Below, piece after piece: positions 35,585-42,830 of a stretch of DNA of 64,000 nucleotides. Position 1 is the first letter of the stretch; every line of letters begins with the position of its first letter. This DNA is from Tractidigestivibacter scatoligenes. Lineage in GTDB: Bacteria; Actinomycetota; Coriobacteriia; Coriobacteriales; Atopobiaceae. The DNA lies in assembly GCF_001494635.1 (NCBI RefSeq), contig NZ_LOJF01000011.1, positions 124,001 through 188,000 on the forward strand, read 5' to 3'. The position numbers were made by a program, and so were the translations under genes. Below the pieces are notes generated by a model. It was not told the origin of the DNA and made no database searches. It saw only the letters and a list, made by a program, of their open reading frames with translations.

Positions 35585-37078
35585 CTAGCGCCTCACGCGA
35601 GAGGAGCCGCTGCGCTCCTCGGCCGCAAGGTCGCGACGAAGCGCGGCAAGGCCCTGCTCCAGGCCCACGGGATACGCCTGCGGGTTGAGGAAGCGGGTGA
35701 TTGCCGGGTCGAGGTGCATGAGCGCGTTGTGGCAGCGCGAGCGGGACTCCTCGATGTCGACCGGCTCGCCCACGCGCTTGCCGTGCTCCACGTAGCAGGT
35801 AAGGAGCTCGCGAGGGGTGCCGGAGAGACCATAGGACGAGAAGGGATCGAGGATGTCCTCCATGCTCGTTGCGGCCGTGGCGTCGCCGCGCGTGTAGGAG
35901 TCATCAAGGATCATGTCGCCCACGGGGCAGTGGTCGTCGTCGAGGAAGCGCAGGACGTGCTGGACGCCTGGGATGGTGCGCTTGTAGGCCTGCTCGGAGA
36001 GCTTGATCACCGGGTTCCACGGGGCGTCAGCCGAGTCGCGCACGGCCGAGAGCTTGTAGACGCCGCCGAGGGAGGGCTGGGGATCGCAGGTGGCGAGCTT
36101 GGTGCCCACGCCAAACGAGTCGATGGGTGCGCCCTGCGCGTAGAGCGACTGGATGGTGTACTCGTCCAGGTCGTTCGAGGCAGAGATCTTGACGTAGGGC
36201 AGGCCGGCGTCGTCGAAGGCCTTGCGGGTCTCCTTGGTGAGCTTTGCCAGGTCGCCCGAGTCGATGCGGATTGCAGCCAGGCGCTCGCCCGCGGCCTCCA
36301 TCTCCTTGGCAACCGTGATTGCGTTCTTTATGCCCTGGTGGACGTCGTAGGTGTCGAGGAGCAGCACGCAGTTCTTGGGACTCGACTTTGCGAAGGCACG
36401 GAACGCGTCAAGCTCGGTGGGGAACGCCATGACCCAGGAGTGGGCGTGCGTGCCAAAGACGGGGATGCCGTAGATCTTGCCCGCCAGCAGGTTGGAGGTG
36501 GAGCTTGCGCCGGCGATGTAGGAGGCACGGGCAACGGCGAGACCGCCGTCGGGACCCTGGGCGCGCCTCAGGCCAAAGTCGGACACGGGGTGCCCCTCGG
36601 CCGCACGCACCACGCGCGAGGTCTTGGTTGCGACAAGGGTCTGGAAGTTCACGAGGTTGAGCAGGGCCGTCTCGATGAGCTGGCAGTCGATAAGCGGGCC
36701 CTGGACGCGCACCATGGGCTCGCGCGGGAAGACCACGTCACCCTCGGGAACGGCGTGGATCGTGAGGTCAAGGTGGTGGTTGCGGAGGTACTCGAGGAAG
36801 GCAGGCTTGAACATGGAGCCGCCGCCGGGAGCCGGGATGCTGGCCAGGTAGTCGATGTCCTCGTCGTCGAAGACGAAGTTCTCTACCAGGTCGGGAATCT
36901 GTCCCATGCCGCAGGCCACCGCATAGCCGCCGCCAAAGGGGTTCTCACGGAAGAAGGCGTTAAACGTCGCCTGCGTGTCCACAAGGCCCGACTCCCAAAA
37001 CCCCTGGGCCATCGTGAGCTCGTAGAGGTCGGTGTTGAGAGAGACATCGGTTGGCTTGGTGCGGTCCGTGAGCGACAT
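35585..37078 (-). CDS. pncB: Nicotinate phosphoribosyltransferase
   Basis: A 497-residue enzyme that converts nicotinate and PRPP to nicotinate mononucleotide in NAD salvage. The opening LNTDLYELTMAQGFWESG, the HSWVMAF segment carrying the catalytic His and IRIDSGDLAKLTKE are typical of the family. It begins 76 bases after a small membrane-protein gene and precedes argS. Confidence 0.95.
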   Translation of the reverse strand: MSLTDRTKPTDVSLNTDLYELTMAQGFWESGLVDTQATFNAFFRENPFGGGYAVACGMGQIPDLVENFVFDDEDIDYLASIPAPGGGSMFKPAFLEYLRNHHLDLTIHAVPEGDVVFPREPMVRVQGPLIDCQLIETALLNLVNFQTLVATKTSRVVRAAEGHPVSDFGLRRAQGPDGGLAVARASYIAGASSTSNLLAGKIYGIPVFGTHAHSWVMAFPTELDAFRAFAKSSPKNCVLLLDTYDVHQGIKNAITVAKEMEAAGERLAAIRIDSGDLAKLTKETRKAFDDAGLPYVKISASNDLDEYTIQSLYAQGAPIDSFGVGTKLATCDPQPSLGGVYKLSAVRDSADAPWNPVIKLSEQAYKRTIPGVQHVLRFLDDDHCPVGDMILDDSYTRGDATAATSMEDILDPFSSYGLSGTPRELLTCYVEHGKRVGEPVDIEESRSRCHNALMHLDPAITRFLNPQAYPVGLEQGLAALRRDLAAEERSGSSRVRR

Positions 37079-37153
37079 GGTGATACTTCCTCCTGTGTTG
37101 ATGCACCCGCCGCGAGACCTCGCCCCGCGCCGGGCGCCTGTCTGCTGTGTGCC

Positions 37154-37465
37154 TTACCCGAGCGCCATGGCGAGGAGCCACACCACCGCCACCACGACTA
37201 TGATGGCGATGACGATCTTCTGGCCCTTGGGCATGCGCAGGTCATCGTCATCGGGCTCCATGAGCTGGCGGCCCTTCTCGCGTGCCTCGGCAATGCGACG
37301 CTGCTCAGCGGCCTCCTTCTCGCTGGCGGCCTGCTCCGCCTTCAAGCGCTCGAGCTCAGCGCGCTCGCGAGCCGCCGCCTGGGCCTCCTCGCGGGCGGCC
37401 TTCTCGGCACGAAGCTTCTCGAGCTCTGACCTCTCCTCGTCGGAGAGGGGCATGTTCTCTGGCAT
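37154..37465 (-). CDS. Small coiled-coil protein with a C-terminal membrane anchor
   Basis: A 103-residue protein with a highly charged helical N-terminal two-thirds (EEAQAAARERAELERLKAEQ) and one C-terminal hydrophobic helix (IVIAIIVVVAVVWLLAMALG). This is a tail-anchored topology with the coiled coil in the cytoplasm. GGAGG lies 4 bases before the ATG at 37465, which decides the start. It is located between the radical SAM gene and pncB, all on the minus strand. The function is unknown; proteins of this shape often tether partners to the membrane. Confidence 0.75.
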   Translation of the reverse strand: MPENMPLSDEERSELEKLRAEKAAREEAQAAARERAELERLKAEQAASEKEAAEQRRIAEAREKGRQLMEPDDDDLRMPKGQKIVIAIIVVVAVVWLLAMALG

Positions 37466-37519
37466 GACACCTCCATGGTGGGCGCGCGACAAGCGCACGA
37501 TTGCCTACAGATGCTGAGT

Positions 37520-38521
37520 CTATACCCCTTTGTGGCAGCTGGGCAGCGATGACGCCGTTTCTTGGGTGCCGGGAAGCTCCGGCCCCTCGACTCCCGTTGC
37601 GTCGAAGGCGGGCACGAAGCTCTCCGAGACGGTGCCGCCCTCCTGCCACCAGATGTTCTCGAAGCCAAGGTCGTCCGCATGGCAGAGGACGATCTCGTAC
37701 TCCTCGTCCGTCACCGCCCGCGCAAGGTCGCCGCCGGCCTTGCGGCAGGTGTCATTGGGCGTGTACTGGTTCATGACCGAGAGGTCCGCCGCGTTGCCGC
37801 AGGTCTCCCACACGCGGTCGAGGACTGCGCAGGAGTCATCCACGTGTCCGGGAAGCACCAGGTGTCGCACGATGACGCCGCGCTTCATCGCGCCGTCCTC
37901 CCCCACCAGCCGGCCGCCAGCCGCGTCTACGGAGGAGACCATCTCGACCAGCGCCGCCGCGGCAACGCTGGGGTAGTCGCGCGCAGCCGAGAGCGAGCCC
38001 GCGAGCGCGGGGCTTGCGTACTTGAAGTCGGTGAGCCAGATGTCGATGACGTCGGACATCGCGCGCACAACCTCAGACAGCTCATAGCCCGAGGTGTTGC
38101 AGACCGTTGGGATGGCAAGGCCATTCTCGCGTGCAAGAAGCACCGCCTCGCGCGCCGTGGGCGCAAAGTGCAGGGGTGTCACGAGGTTGATGTTGAGGGC
38201 GCCCTGTGACTGGAGCTCGAGCATCATCTCGGCGATGCGCGAGGTGGAGACGGCAAGGCCAAAGCCCTCCTGGGAGATCTGGTGGTTCTGGCAAAAGCAG
38301 CAGCGCAGCGGGCAGCCCGTGAAGAAGATGGCGCCGGAGCCTGCCTCACCCGAGATGGGCGGCTCCTCCCAGAAGTGGAGCGCAGCCCTTGCGACACGCG
38401 GGGTGGCGGTGGCGCCGCAGACGCCCGCTTTGCCCTGGGAGCGTGCGGCACCACAGCGGCGTGGACACAGCTCGCAGGCGTCGTAGGAGGATGCGTCCAG
38501 CTTGGCGAGAAGACCTTCCAT
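37520..38521 (-). CDS. Radical SAM enzyme, pyruvate formate-lyase-activating-enzyme-like
   Basis: A ~333-residue radical SAM protein. The cluster motif CxxxCxxC appears as GCPLRCCFCQN (residues ~75-85), and a cysteine-rich N-terminus (CELCPRRCG, VCGA) may bind another metal. It resembles the PflA-like family of unknown target rather than true PflA, which acts with PflB. The open frame continues upstream through tRNA-Ala, so the true start must lie after the tRNA terminator; ATG 38521 has GGGAG 10 bases upstream, and ATG 38530 is an alternative. No pflB is in the window. Confidence 0.85.
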   Translation of the reverse strand: MEGLLAKLDASSYDACELCPRRCGAARSQGKAGVCGATATPRVARAALHFWEEPPISGEAGSGAIFFTGCPLRCCFCQNHQISQEGFGLAVSTSRIAEMMLELQSQGALNINLVTPLHFAPTAREAVLLARENGLAIPTVCNTSGYELSEVVRAMSDVIDIWLTDFKYASPALAGSLSAARDYPSVAAAALVEMVSSVDAAGGRLVGEDGAMKRGVIVRHLVLPGHVDDSCAVLDRVWETCGNAADLSVMNQYTPNDTCRKAGGDLARAVTDEEYEIVLCHADDLGFENIWWQEGGTVSESFVPAFDATGVEGPELPGTQETASSLPSCHKGV

Positions 38522-38559
38522 CCCAGCCATGCTCCCATCGGGGTTGGAAACGAGGTAAG

Positions 38560-38592
38560 AAAAAGGGGCCCAAGCTTTGTGCCCGGGCCCCA
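38560..38592 (-). terminator. Terminator after tRNA-Ala
   Basis: On the minus strand GGGGCCC pairs with GGGCCCC around the loop and runs into TTTTTC. It ends 10 bases downstream of tRNA-Ala. Confidence 0.85.
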
Positions 38593-38601
38593 CAGATTCC
38601 A

Positions 38602-38677
38602 TGGTGGAGATGAAGGGATTCGAACCCTCGGCCTCTGCCTTGCGAAGGCAGCGCTCTCCCAGCTGAGCTACATCCCC
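38602..38677 (-). tRNA. tRNA-Ala (anticodon CGC)
   Basis: A 76-base cloverleaf. The acceptor arm GGGGATG pairs with CATCTCC, including the G3-U70 pair that marks alanine. The anticodon stem CTGCC/GGCAG holds the loop TTCGCAA, so the anticodon is CGC, reading GCG. The T arm has GGTTCGAAT and the CCA end is encoded. Confidence 0.97.
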
Positions 38678-38820
38678 AGGCGCGCATGCGCGGGAGCCAT
38701 TGTCGCAATTTGGCGCGGCCATGTCAACGGCAAAGTGCGGGATTTGCGAAAGAGCACCACAGGACGCCGCTGGCCAAGCGACACCTGAAGGCCGCTTTCG
38801 TACGCCCTTGCTGCCAAAAT

Positions 38821-38990
38821 GCGCCCTCCGGCGCCGACTCGACGCCGAAGCAGGGGTTTAGACGGGATTCCATACGAGAAGCGCCCTCCGGCGCCAATTT
38901 CTCGCCGGAGCAGCAATTATGTACGTAATTGCTGCAATAACGTTCCCTCCGGCGTCAAATATGCGCCCGAGCGGCGCTTTTCTCCGCCGG
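38821..38990. repeat. ~60-bp tandem hairpin repeat, locus 3, with an internal inverted repeat
   Basis: CCCTCCGGCG cores recur at 38824, 38884 and 38945 (spacings 60 and 61). The middle unit forms a hairpin with CGCCGGAG at 38903-38910. A 10-bp inverted repeat GCAGCAATTA/TAATTGCTGC (38910-38935) lies inside. Together with 38678-38820, where I see nothing, it fills the gap between tRNA-Ala and the 6S RNA. Confidence 0.8.
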
Positions 38991-39032
38991 GATCACGGCG
39001 ATACCACGCCGCAAGATACACGCAAACAAGAA

Positions 39033-39197
39033 AAGTCGCCCCCTGCGGATACGATTATGAACCCACCTTCATAAGGTGGGTGTCCTCATCGCCCGTTCCG
39101 GCTTCCTCAACAACGGAGGATCCCCTTCCAGGACGAGATGTCGGACTCCCTTGTAACGCTTGTCGGTTCACCCAGTTTGCACCGCAGGGGGACGACA
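39033..39197 (-). ncRNA. ssrS: Probable 6S RNA
   Basis: A ~165-base RNA closed by a long terminal stem: CCGCAGGGGGACGAC (39182-39196) pairs with GTCGCCCCCTGCGG (39035-39048), with one bulge. The 3' half holds the hairpin GACACCCACCTT-ATG-AAGGTGGGTTC, which strongly resembles the conserved 3' segment of bacterial 6S RNA (compare the E. coli CACCTTGAACCAAGG region). A T-rich end follows the stem. 6S RNA binds the RNA polymerase holoenzyme and tunes transcription in stationary phase. The call rests on recalled structure, not on a covariance model. Confidence 0.7.
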
Positions 39198-39234
39198 AGA
39201 CCAATGTAGGCGAACGCGCGCCCAGATGCCAGTC

Positions 39235-39262
39235 TTGACATGGCGAGCGGTGCCCGCACAAT
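39235..39262 (+). promoter_or_regulatory. Promoter upstream of the TagO/WecA-type gene
   Basis: A consensus -35 TTGACA (39235-39240), a 16-base spacer and CACAAT (39257-39262). It points rightward and would give a ~170-base leader to the glycosyltransferase gene at 39439. Confidence 0.5.
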
Positions 39263-39438
39263 GGATGTGTGGGCACTTTTTGCGCATCATGCAATAACGG
39301 CTCAAATGAACCGCAGCTAAACGGCCATGCTACTCCATACCTCTCCCCCATCGCCGCTGCTAAGCAGCACGTTTTCCCACGTTTCTGTGTATTATGTCTC
39401 GCTAGGAAAAGACGGCGAGCAAGAGGAGGTGTCAAACG

Positions 39439-40680
39439 GTGCCCAGATACTGGCTGTCGTTTCTCTGCCTGTTTGCCGCTTCTCTCGCCTGTGCGCTCGC
39501 CGTCACACCCCTCGCCAGAAAGTTTGCCATCCGCGTTGGGGCAGTCGACTACCCCAACAAGCGACGGGTGAACAAGACTCCCATACCACGCATGGGCGGC
39601 ATTGCTATTTTTGCGGGCATCGTGGCTGCGTTTGTGGTGCAGTACATTGGCACGACTTACTTTGGCTGGCCGGTTGTTCTCGTGCCGTCTCCGCGTCTCA
39701 CCGTTAACTACTGGATGCTGGTCCTTGCGTTTGTCATCATCTTCACAACCGGCATGCTTGACGACAAATTCACCCTCACTCCTCGCACAAAGCTCCTTGG
39801 GCAGGTGCTTGCCGCCACAATAGCGGCGATGGGCGGCCTGGTCATTGGCGTTATTGCCAACCCCTTTGCGCCCGGCGAGTTTATTGAGCTTGGCTGGCTC
39901 ACCTACCCCGTGACCATCATCTACCTGGTTGCCTACGTAAATATCATCAACCTCATTGACGGCTTAGACGGGCTTGCCGCGGGAATCTCGTGCATCGCCA
40001 GCGTAACCATGTTCGTGCTCTCGATCTGGGCAGGTCGCCTGGACGCCGCGGCACTCGCTTGCGCCATCGCCGGGTCCACGCTTGGCTTTCTCCACTACAA
40101 CTTCCATCCGGCAAGCATCTTCATGGGAGACTCCGGCTCGCTTACGCTGGGGTTTGCGCTGGGCACCATCTCGCTTCTCTCGGTGACGAGAATCGCAGGC
40201 CTCACCACAATCATCGTGCCGCTGGTTATCGCGGGAATCCCCATCATCGACACGTTCTCCGCCATTGTCAGGCGTACCCGCGCGCACGTGAGCGTGGGCA
40301 GGGCGGACCGTGGGCACATTCATCACCGCCTACTTGCAGAGGGCTTTGACCAGAAGCAAGCCGTGCTCGTGGTGTATGCCTGGACTGCGCTCCTCTGCGC
40401 CGGCGCGCTTGTCATGACGCAGGTGACCACGATTCCGCGAATCTGCATCTTCCTGGTGCTGCTGGTGGCATCTGGGGCCTTTGCAAACCACTTGCACCTC
40501 TTCGAGCCCGTCCTGCGCCACCACAAGGATCCTCGCACGGGTGACGACGAGCTCGTGGGGCCAGATGACCCCGCCTTTGCCGAGGAGTCCGAGAAGGCCC
40601 GCGAGCGCCGCGAAGAGAGGCGAGAGGAGCTTCTCGGCATCCGGACGGAGAGCAAGGACAAGGGCGAGAAGCACCAGTAG
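39439..40680 (+). CDS. Undecaprenyl-phosphate GlcNAc-1-phosphate transferase (TagO/WecA/MraY family)
   Basis: A 413-residue polytopic membrane enzyme that transfers a sugar-1-phosphate to undecaprenyl phosphate, starting wall teichoic acid, cell-wall polysaccharide or O-antigen-type polymers. It has the metal motif GMLDDKF, NIINLIDGLDGLAAG, the FMGDSGSL motif and the cytoplasmic HIHHRLL loop typical of WecA/TagO. About 11 hydrophobic segments are present; the C-terminal ~50 residues are a charged tail. The start is a GTG with AGGAGG 10 bases upstream. Confidence 0.92.
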   Translation: MPRYWLSFLCLFAASLACALAVTPLARKFAIRVGAVDYPNKRRVNKTPIPRMGGIAIFAGIVAAFVVQYIGTTYFGWPVVLVPSPRLTVNYWMLVLAFVIIFTTGMLDDKFTLTPRTKLLGQVLAATIAAMGGLVIGVIANPFAPGEFIELGWLTYPVTIIYLVAYVNIINLIDGLDGLAAGISCIASVTMFVLSIWAGRLDAAALACAIAGSTLGFLHYNFHPASIFMGDSGSLTLGFALGTISLLSVTRIAGLTTIIVPLVIAGIPIIDTFSAIVRRTRAHVSVGRADRGHIHHRLLAEGFDQKQAVLVVYAWTALLCAGALVMTQVTTIPRICIFLVLLVASGAFANHLHLFEPVLRHHKDPRTGDDELVGPDDPAFAEESEKARERREERREELLGIRTESKDKGEKHQ

Positions 40681-40789
40681 GCCCCGGCGGCCGGGATGAC
40701 CGCAGCTACATATTCGGACCCGAACCTGTGACGCGCGAAGGCCGCAACACGTTCGAACGACGAATGTGTTGCGTCGTTCTCGCCATGCC

Positions 40790-40850
40790 CGGAACGGGAT
40801 TCATTTCCCGGGCAACGGAATCCCACTGCCCGGAAAGAAAATCCCACCCA
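40790..40850. repeat. Dispersed hairpin repeat family C, copy 1
   Basis: CCGGGCA and TGCCCGG (40808-40832) flank the 12-base loop ACGGAATCCCAC. The same hairpin with loop ATGGAATCCCGC occurs at 42784-42811. It lies between the TagO-like gene and the rplT terminator, which converge. Confidence 0.7.
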
Positions 40851-40852
40851 CG

Positions 40853-40883
40853 AAAAAGCGGCACCGGGAAATCCCGATGCCGC
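40853..40883 (-). terminator. Terminator of the infC-rpmI-rplT operon
   Basis: On the minus strand a 12-bp stem, GCGGCATCGGGA with TCCCGGTGCCGC (one G-T pair), is followed by TTTTTC. It lies 36 bases past the rplT stop. Confidence 0.85.
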
Positions 40884-40918
40884 CGCAAAGGCAAAGCTAC
40901 AGCCCAGATTGCCGCGCG

Positions 40919-41284
40919 CTACTCAGCGTCAGCAAGGGCCTTCTTGGCAACGTTGGCAAGGTCGGCGAAGGCCTTCTCGTCGCTGTAGGCGATCTCGGCG
41001 AGGACCTTGCGGTCCAGCTCGACGCCGGCAAGCTTGAGGCCGTGCATGAAGGTGCTGTAGGAGAGGTCGTTCATGCGGGCGGCAGCGTTGATGCGCTGAA
41101 TCCACAGGCTGCGGAAGTCGCGCTTCTTGTTGCGACGGTCACGGTACTGGTACTGGCCGGAGTGCTGGGCCTGCTCCTTCATGCCACGGAAGGTGCGGGA
41201 GGAAGTTCCGTAATAGCCCTTGGTACGCTCGACCAGGGTCTGACGCTTCTTGCGGCCGGCGACTGCGCGCTTGACTCGAGACAT
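40919..41284 (-). CDS. rplT: 50S ribosomal protein L20
   Basis: A 121-residue early-assembly ribosomal protein starting [26 protein letters not shown]. The RIWIQRIN-type segment appears as [21 protein letters not shown]. It is the third gene of infC-rpmI-rplT. In other bacteria L20 represses this operon by binding its leader; that possibility applies here too. Confidence 0.97.
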   Translation of the reverse strand: MSRVKRAVAGRKKRQTLVERTKGYYGTSSRTFRGMKEQAQHSGQYQYRDRRNKKRDFRSLWIQRINAAARMNDLSYSTFMHGLKLAGVELDRKVLAEIAYSDEKAFADLANVAKKALADAE

Positions 41285-41330
41285 ATCTAATCAACTCCTC
41301 GTTGAGGGAAAATCGGGACGCGCGAAGCGC

Positions 41331-41528
41331 CTACTTGGAACCCATGCGCTGGGAGACAACCTTGACGTCGCTGGGGGCGAGCTCGGCCTCCTTGCGGAAG
41401 TTGCGGATGCGCTTCTGGGACTTCTTGGACAGGATGTGGCTCTTGAACGCCTTGGCGCGCATGATCTTGCCGGTACCGGTGCGACGGAAGCGCTTTGCCG
41501 TACCCTTGTGCGTCTTCATCTTGGGCAT
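41331..41528 (-). CDS. rpmI: 50S ribosomal protein L35
   Basis: A 65-residue, Lys/Arg-rich ribosomal protein beginning [26 protein letters not shown]. It lies directly downstream of infC (one base gap) and 46 bases upstream of rplT, the standard order. Confidence 0.97.
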   Translation of the reverse strand: MPKMKTHKGTAKRFRRTGTGKIMRAKAFKSHILSKKSQKRIRNFRKEAELAPSDVKVVSQRMGSK

Positions 41529-41529
41529 G

Positions 41530-42102
41530 TTACTTCTCCTTCTTCTCGCTCGTGTCTTCGTCGCCCTCGGGCGTTACATCGAACGCGCCCTTGATGGGGG
41601 CGATGAGCATGTGCATGTTGCGACCCTCCATGAGGGGCTGCTGCTCGACGGTGGCCCAAGGCTTGAGATCCTCGGCAAGACGGTCGAGCACGATGCGTCC
41701 CTGCTCGGGGTGAGCCATCTCACGACCGCGGAACATAATCGTGATCTTGACCTTGGCCCCCTTCTTGAGGAAGCGCATCACGTGGGCCTTCTTGGTCTCG
41801 TAATCGCCCACGTCGATCTTGGGACGGAACTTCATCTCCTTGACCTCGACGCGCGCCTGGTTCTTGCGCGCAGCCTTGGCCTTGCGATCCTGCTCGTACT
41901 TGTACTTGCTGTAGTCGAGCACCTTGCATACCGGAGGGTTCGCGTTGGGCGCGATCTCCACGAGGTCAAGCCCCTGCTCCTGCGCAATGCGCAGGGCGTC
42001 ACGCACGCCAAACAGGCCCAGCTGCGAGCCATCGACGCCAATGAGGCGGCACGTGCGTGAGGTGATTTCCCCGTTGACGCGAGGACCATCGTTCCTGGCT
42101 AT
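41530..42102 (-). CDS. infC: Translation initiation factor IF-3, apparent AUA start
   Basis: IF-3 keeps ribosomal subunits apart and checks start codons. The body ([21 protein letters not shown], then [41 protein letters not shown]) is unmistakable. No ATG, GTG or TTG lies at the expected start. The frame opens at an ATA (42100-42102) with AGGAAGGTG 7 bases upstream, giving [12 protein letters not shown]. infC in many bacteria uses rare starts (AUU in E. coli) for autoregulation. The C-terminal tail is acidic and lysine-rich. An upstream in-frame start 31 codons earlier runs through the attenuator and is unlikely. Confidence 0.92.
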   Translation of the reverse strand: MARNDGPRVNGEITSRTCRLIGVDGSQLGLFGVRDALRIAQEQGLDLVEIAPNANPPVCKVLDYSKYKYEQDRKAKAARKNQARVEVKEMKFRPKIDVGDYETKKAHVMRFLKKGAKVKITIMFRGREMAHPEQGRIVLDRLAEDLKPWATVEQQPLMEGRNMHMLIAPIKGAFDVTPEGDEDTSEKKEK

Positions 42103-42124
42103 CTCTCTACACCTTCCTCTCTCT

Positions 42125-42180
42125 GCGGCGCCTAGCGCCGCGAACAAAAATAACTCCCGATGACACACAGCCGTCGGGAG
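42125..42180 (-). promoter_or_regulatory. Leader attenuator of infC with a second hairpin
   Basis: On the minus strand CTCCCGA/TCGGGAG (42154-42180) is followed by TTATTTTT, an intrinsic terminator inside the leader. A second hairpin, GCGGCGC-TAG-GCGCCGC (42125-42141), ends 23 bases before the AUA start and just upstream of the ribosome-binding site. Together they suggest transcription attenuation plus translational control. Confidence 0.7.
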
Positions 42181-42295
42181 ACAAGGGCCACCCATGCCTG
42201 GGGGGGGAGAAATCTTTGTCTGACCAGACAGCTGCCGCGTGGGCGCCGTTCAGGTGGGGGCGAGAAGCCCCGCTTAGCATGTTCACGCAGGTGCG

Positions 42296-42324
42296 ATAAT
42301 ACCGCAGCATTCCGGCTGACGCAA
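42296..42324 (-). promoter_or_regulatory. Promoter of infC-rpmI-rplT
   Basis: On the minus strand TTGCGT (42319-42324), a 17-base spacer and TATTAT (42296-42301). It gives a leader of about 185 bases containing the attenuator. Confidence 0.6.
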
Positions 42325-42399
42325 CTACCAATTTGCGAGACGTGCGTCTCCACCGAGACAACACGCCACTGCCCGTCGCCGAGAAGCGCTGAGAGCAAC

Positions 42400-42485
42400 T
42401 GGTGCCCGAGGTGGGGGTCGAACCCACACGAGGTTTCCCTCAGAGGTTTTTGAGACCTCCGCGTCTGCCATTCCGCCACTCGGGC
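42400..42485 (-). tRNA. tRNA-Leu (anticodon CAA)
   Basis: An 86-base tRNA with a long variable arm (class II). The acceptor is GCCCGAG/CTCGGGC, and the anticodon stem GAGGT/ACCTC holds the loop CTCAAAA, so the anticodon is CAA, reading UUG. GGGTTCGAC forms the T arm and CCA is encoded. Confidence 0.97.
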
Positions 42486-42557
42486 GCACCGTACGCACCA
42501 GAGAACTATACCAGATGCAGCGGGAATGGTTGGCGTCTTACGGGAGGGGCGAGAGAA

Positions 42558-42570
42558 CCGTGGCCCGGTA
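42558..42570. repeat. Family D element, isolated half copy
   Basis: ACCGTGGCCCGGTAAC resembles the GTTACCGGSCCGT elements paired at 52089-52253. Only one full copy is present here, followed by a partial CCCCGGTAAC. Confidence 0.45.
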
Positions 42571-42604
42571 ACCCCGGTAACTTGGCGACCTGGCTCGACG
42601 AGTG

Positions 42605-42742
42605 GGCGCGGATTCCGGACGGTTAAGTCGGTCTAACCGGCGAAATACCGCGTCTTCCGAACTGTTCCGCGGATTCCGAACGGTTAACCCAATCTAAACG
42701 TTCGGATTTTTCCTAAACAGCGTAATCCCGCGTCATTCGCGG
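42605..42742. repeat. Dispersed repeat family B, copy 2 (two units)
   Basis: Two units, 42605-42660 and 42664-42742, each starting CGCGGATTCC(G)GAACGGTTAA or a close variant. The second matches 8704-8782 over ~75 bp, including CTAAACGTTCG and TTTTTCCTAA. It lies in the gap between the MBL-hydrolase gene and tRNA-Leu. Confidence 0.75.
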
Positions 42743-42815
42743 GGCGGGATTGAGTTGCCCGGCAATGGAATCCGGATTGAGTTGCCGGGCAATGGAATCC
42801 CGCTGCCCGGCAAAA
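42743..42815. repeat. Dispersed hairpin repeat family C, copies 2 and 3
   Basis: Two tandem units with GTTGCCCGGCAATGGAATCC and GTTGCCGGGCAATGGAATCC; an 11-bp inverted repeat TTGCCCGGCAA/TTGCCGGGCAA links them. The second also forms TGCCGGGCA (42783-42791)/TGCCCGGCA around a 12-base loop. The gap ends at the MBL-hydrolase stop (42831). Confidence 0.75.
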
Positions 42816-42830
42816 AAGTTGCATGCCGCG

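Noticed and set aside
38522-38722. Extension of the radical SAM open frame upstream
   Set aside because: It would read through tRNA-Ala and its terminator, so the real start must be at 38521 or 38530.
21805-38990. CRISPR-like array
   Set aside because: The 60-bp units have no constant repeat plus unique spacer pattern; hairpins lie within the unit, and no cas genes are nearby.
39055-39435. 126-residue minus-strand open frame across the 6S RNA
   Set aside because: It overlaps the probable 6S RNA and has no ribosome-binding site or protein-like character.
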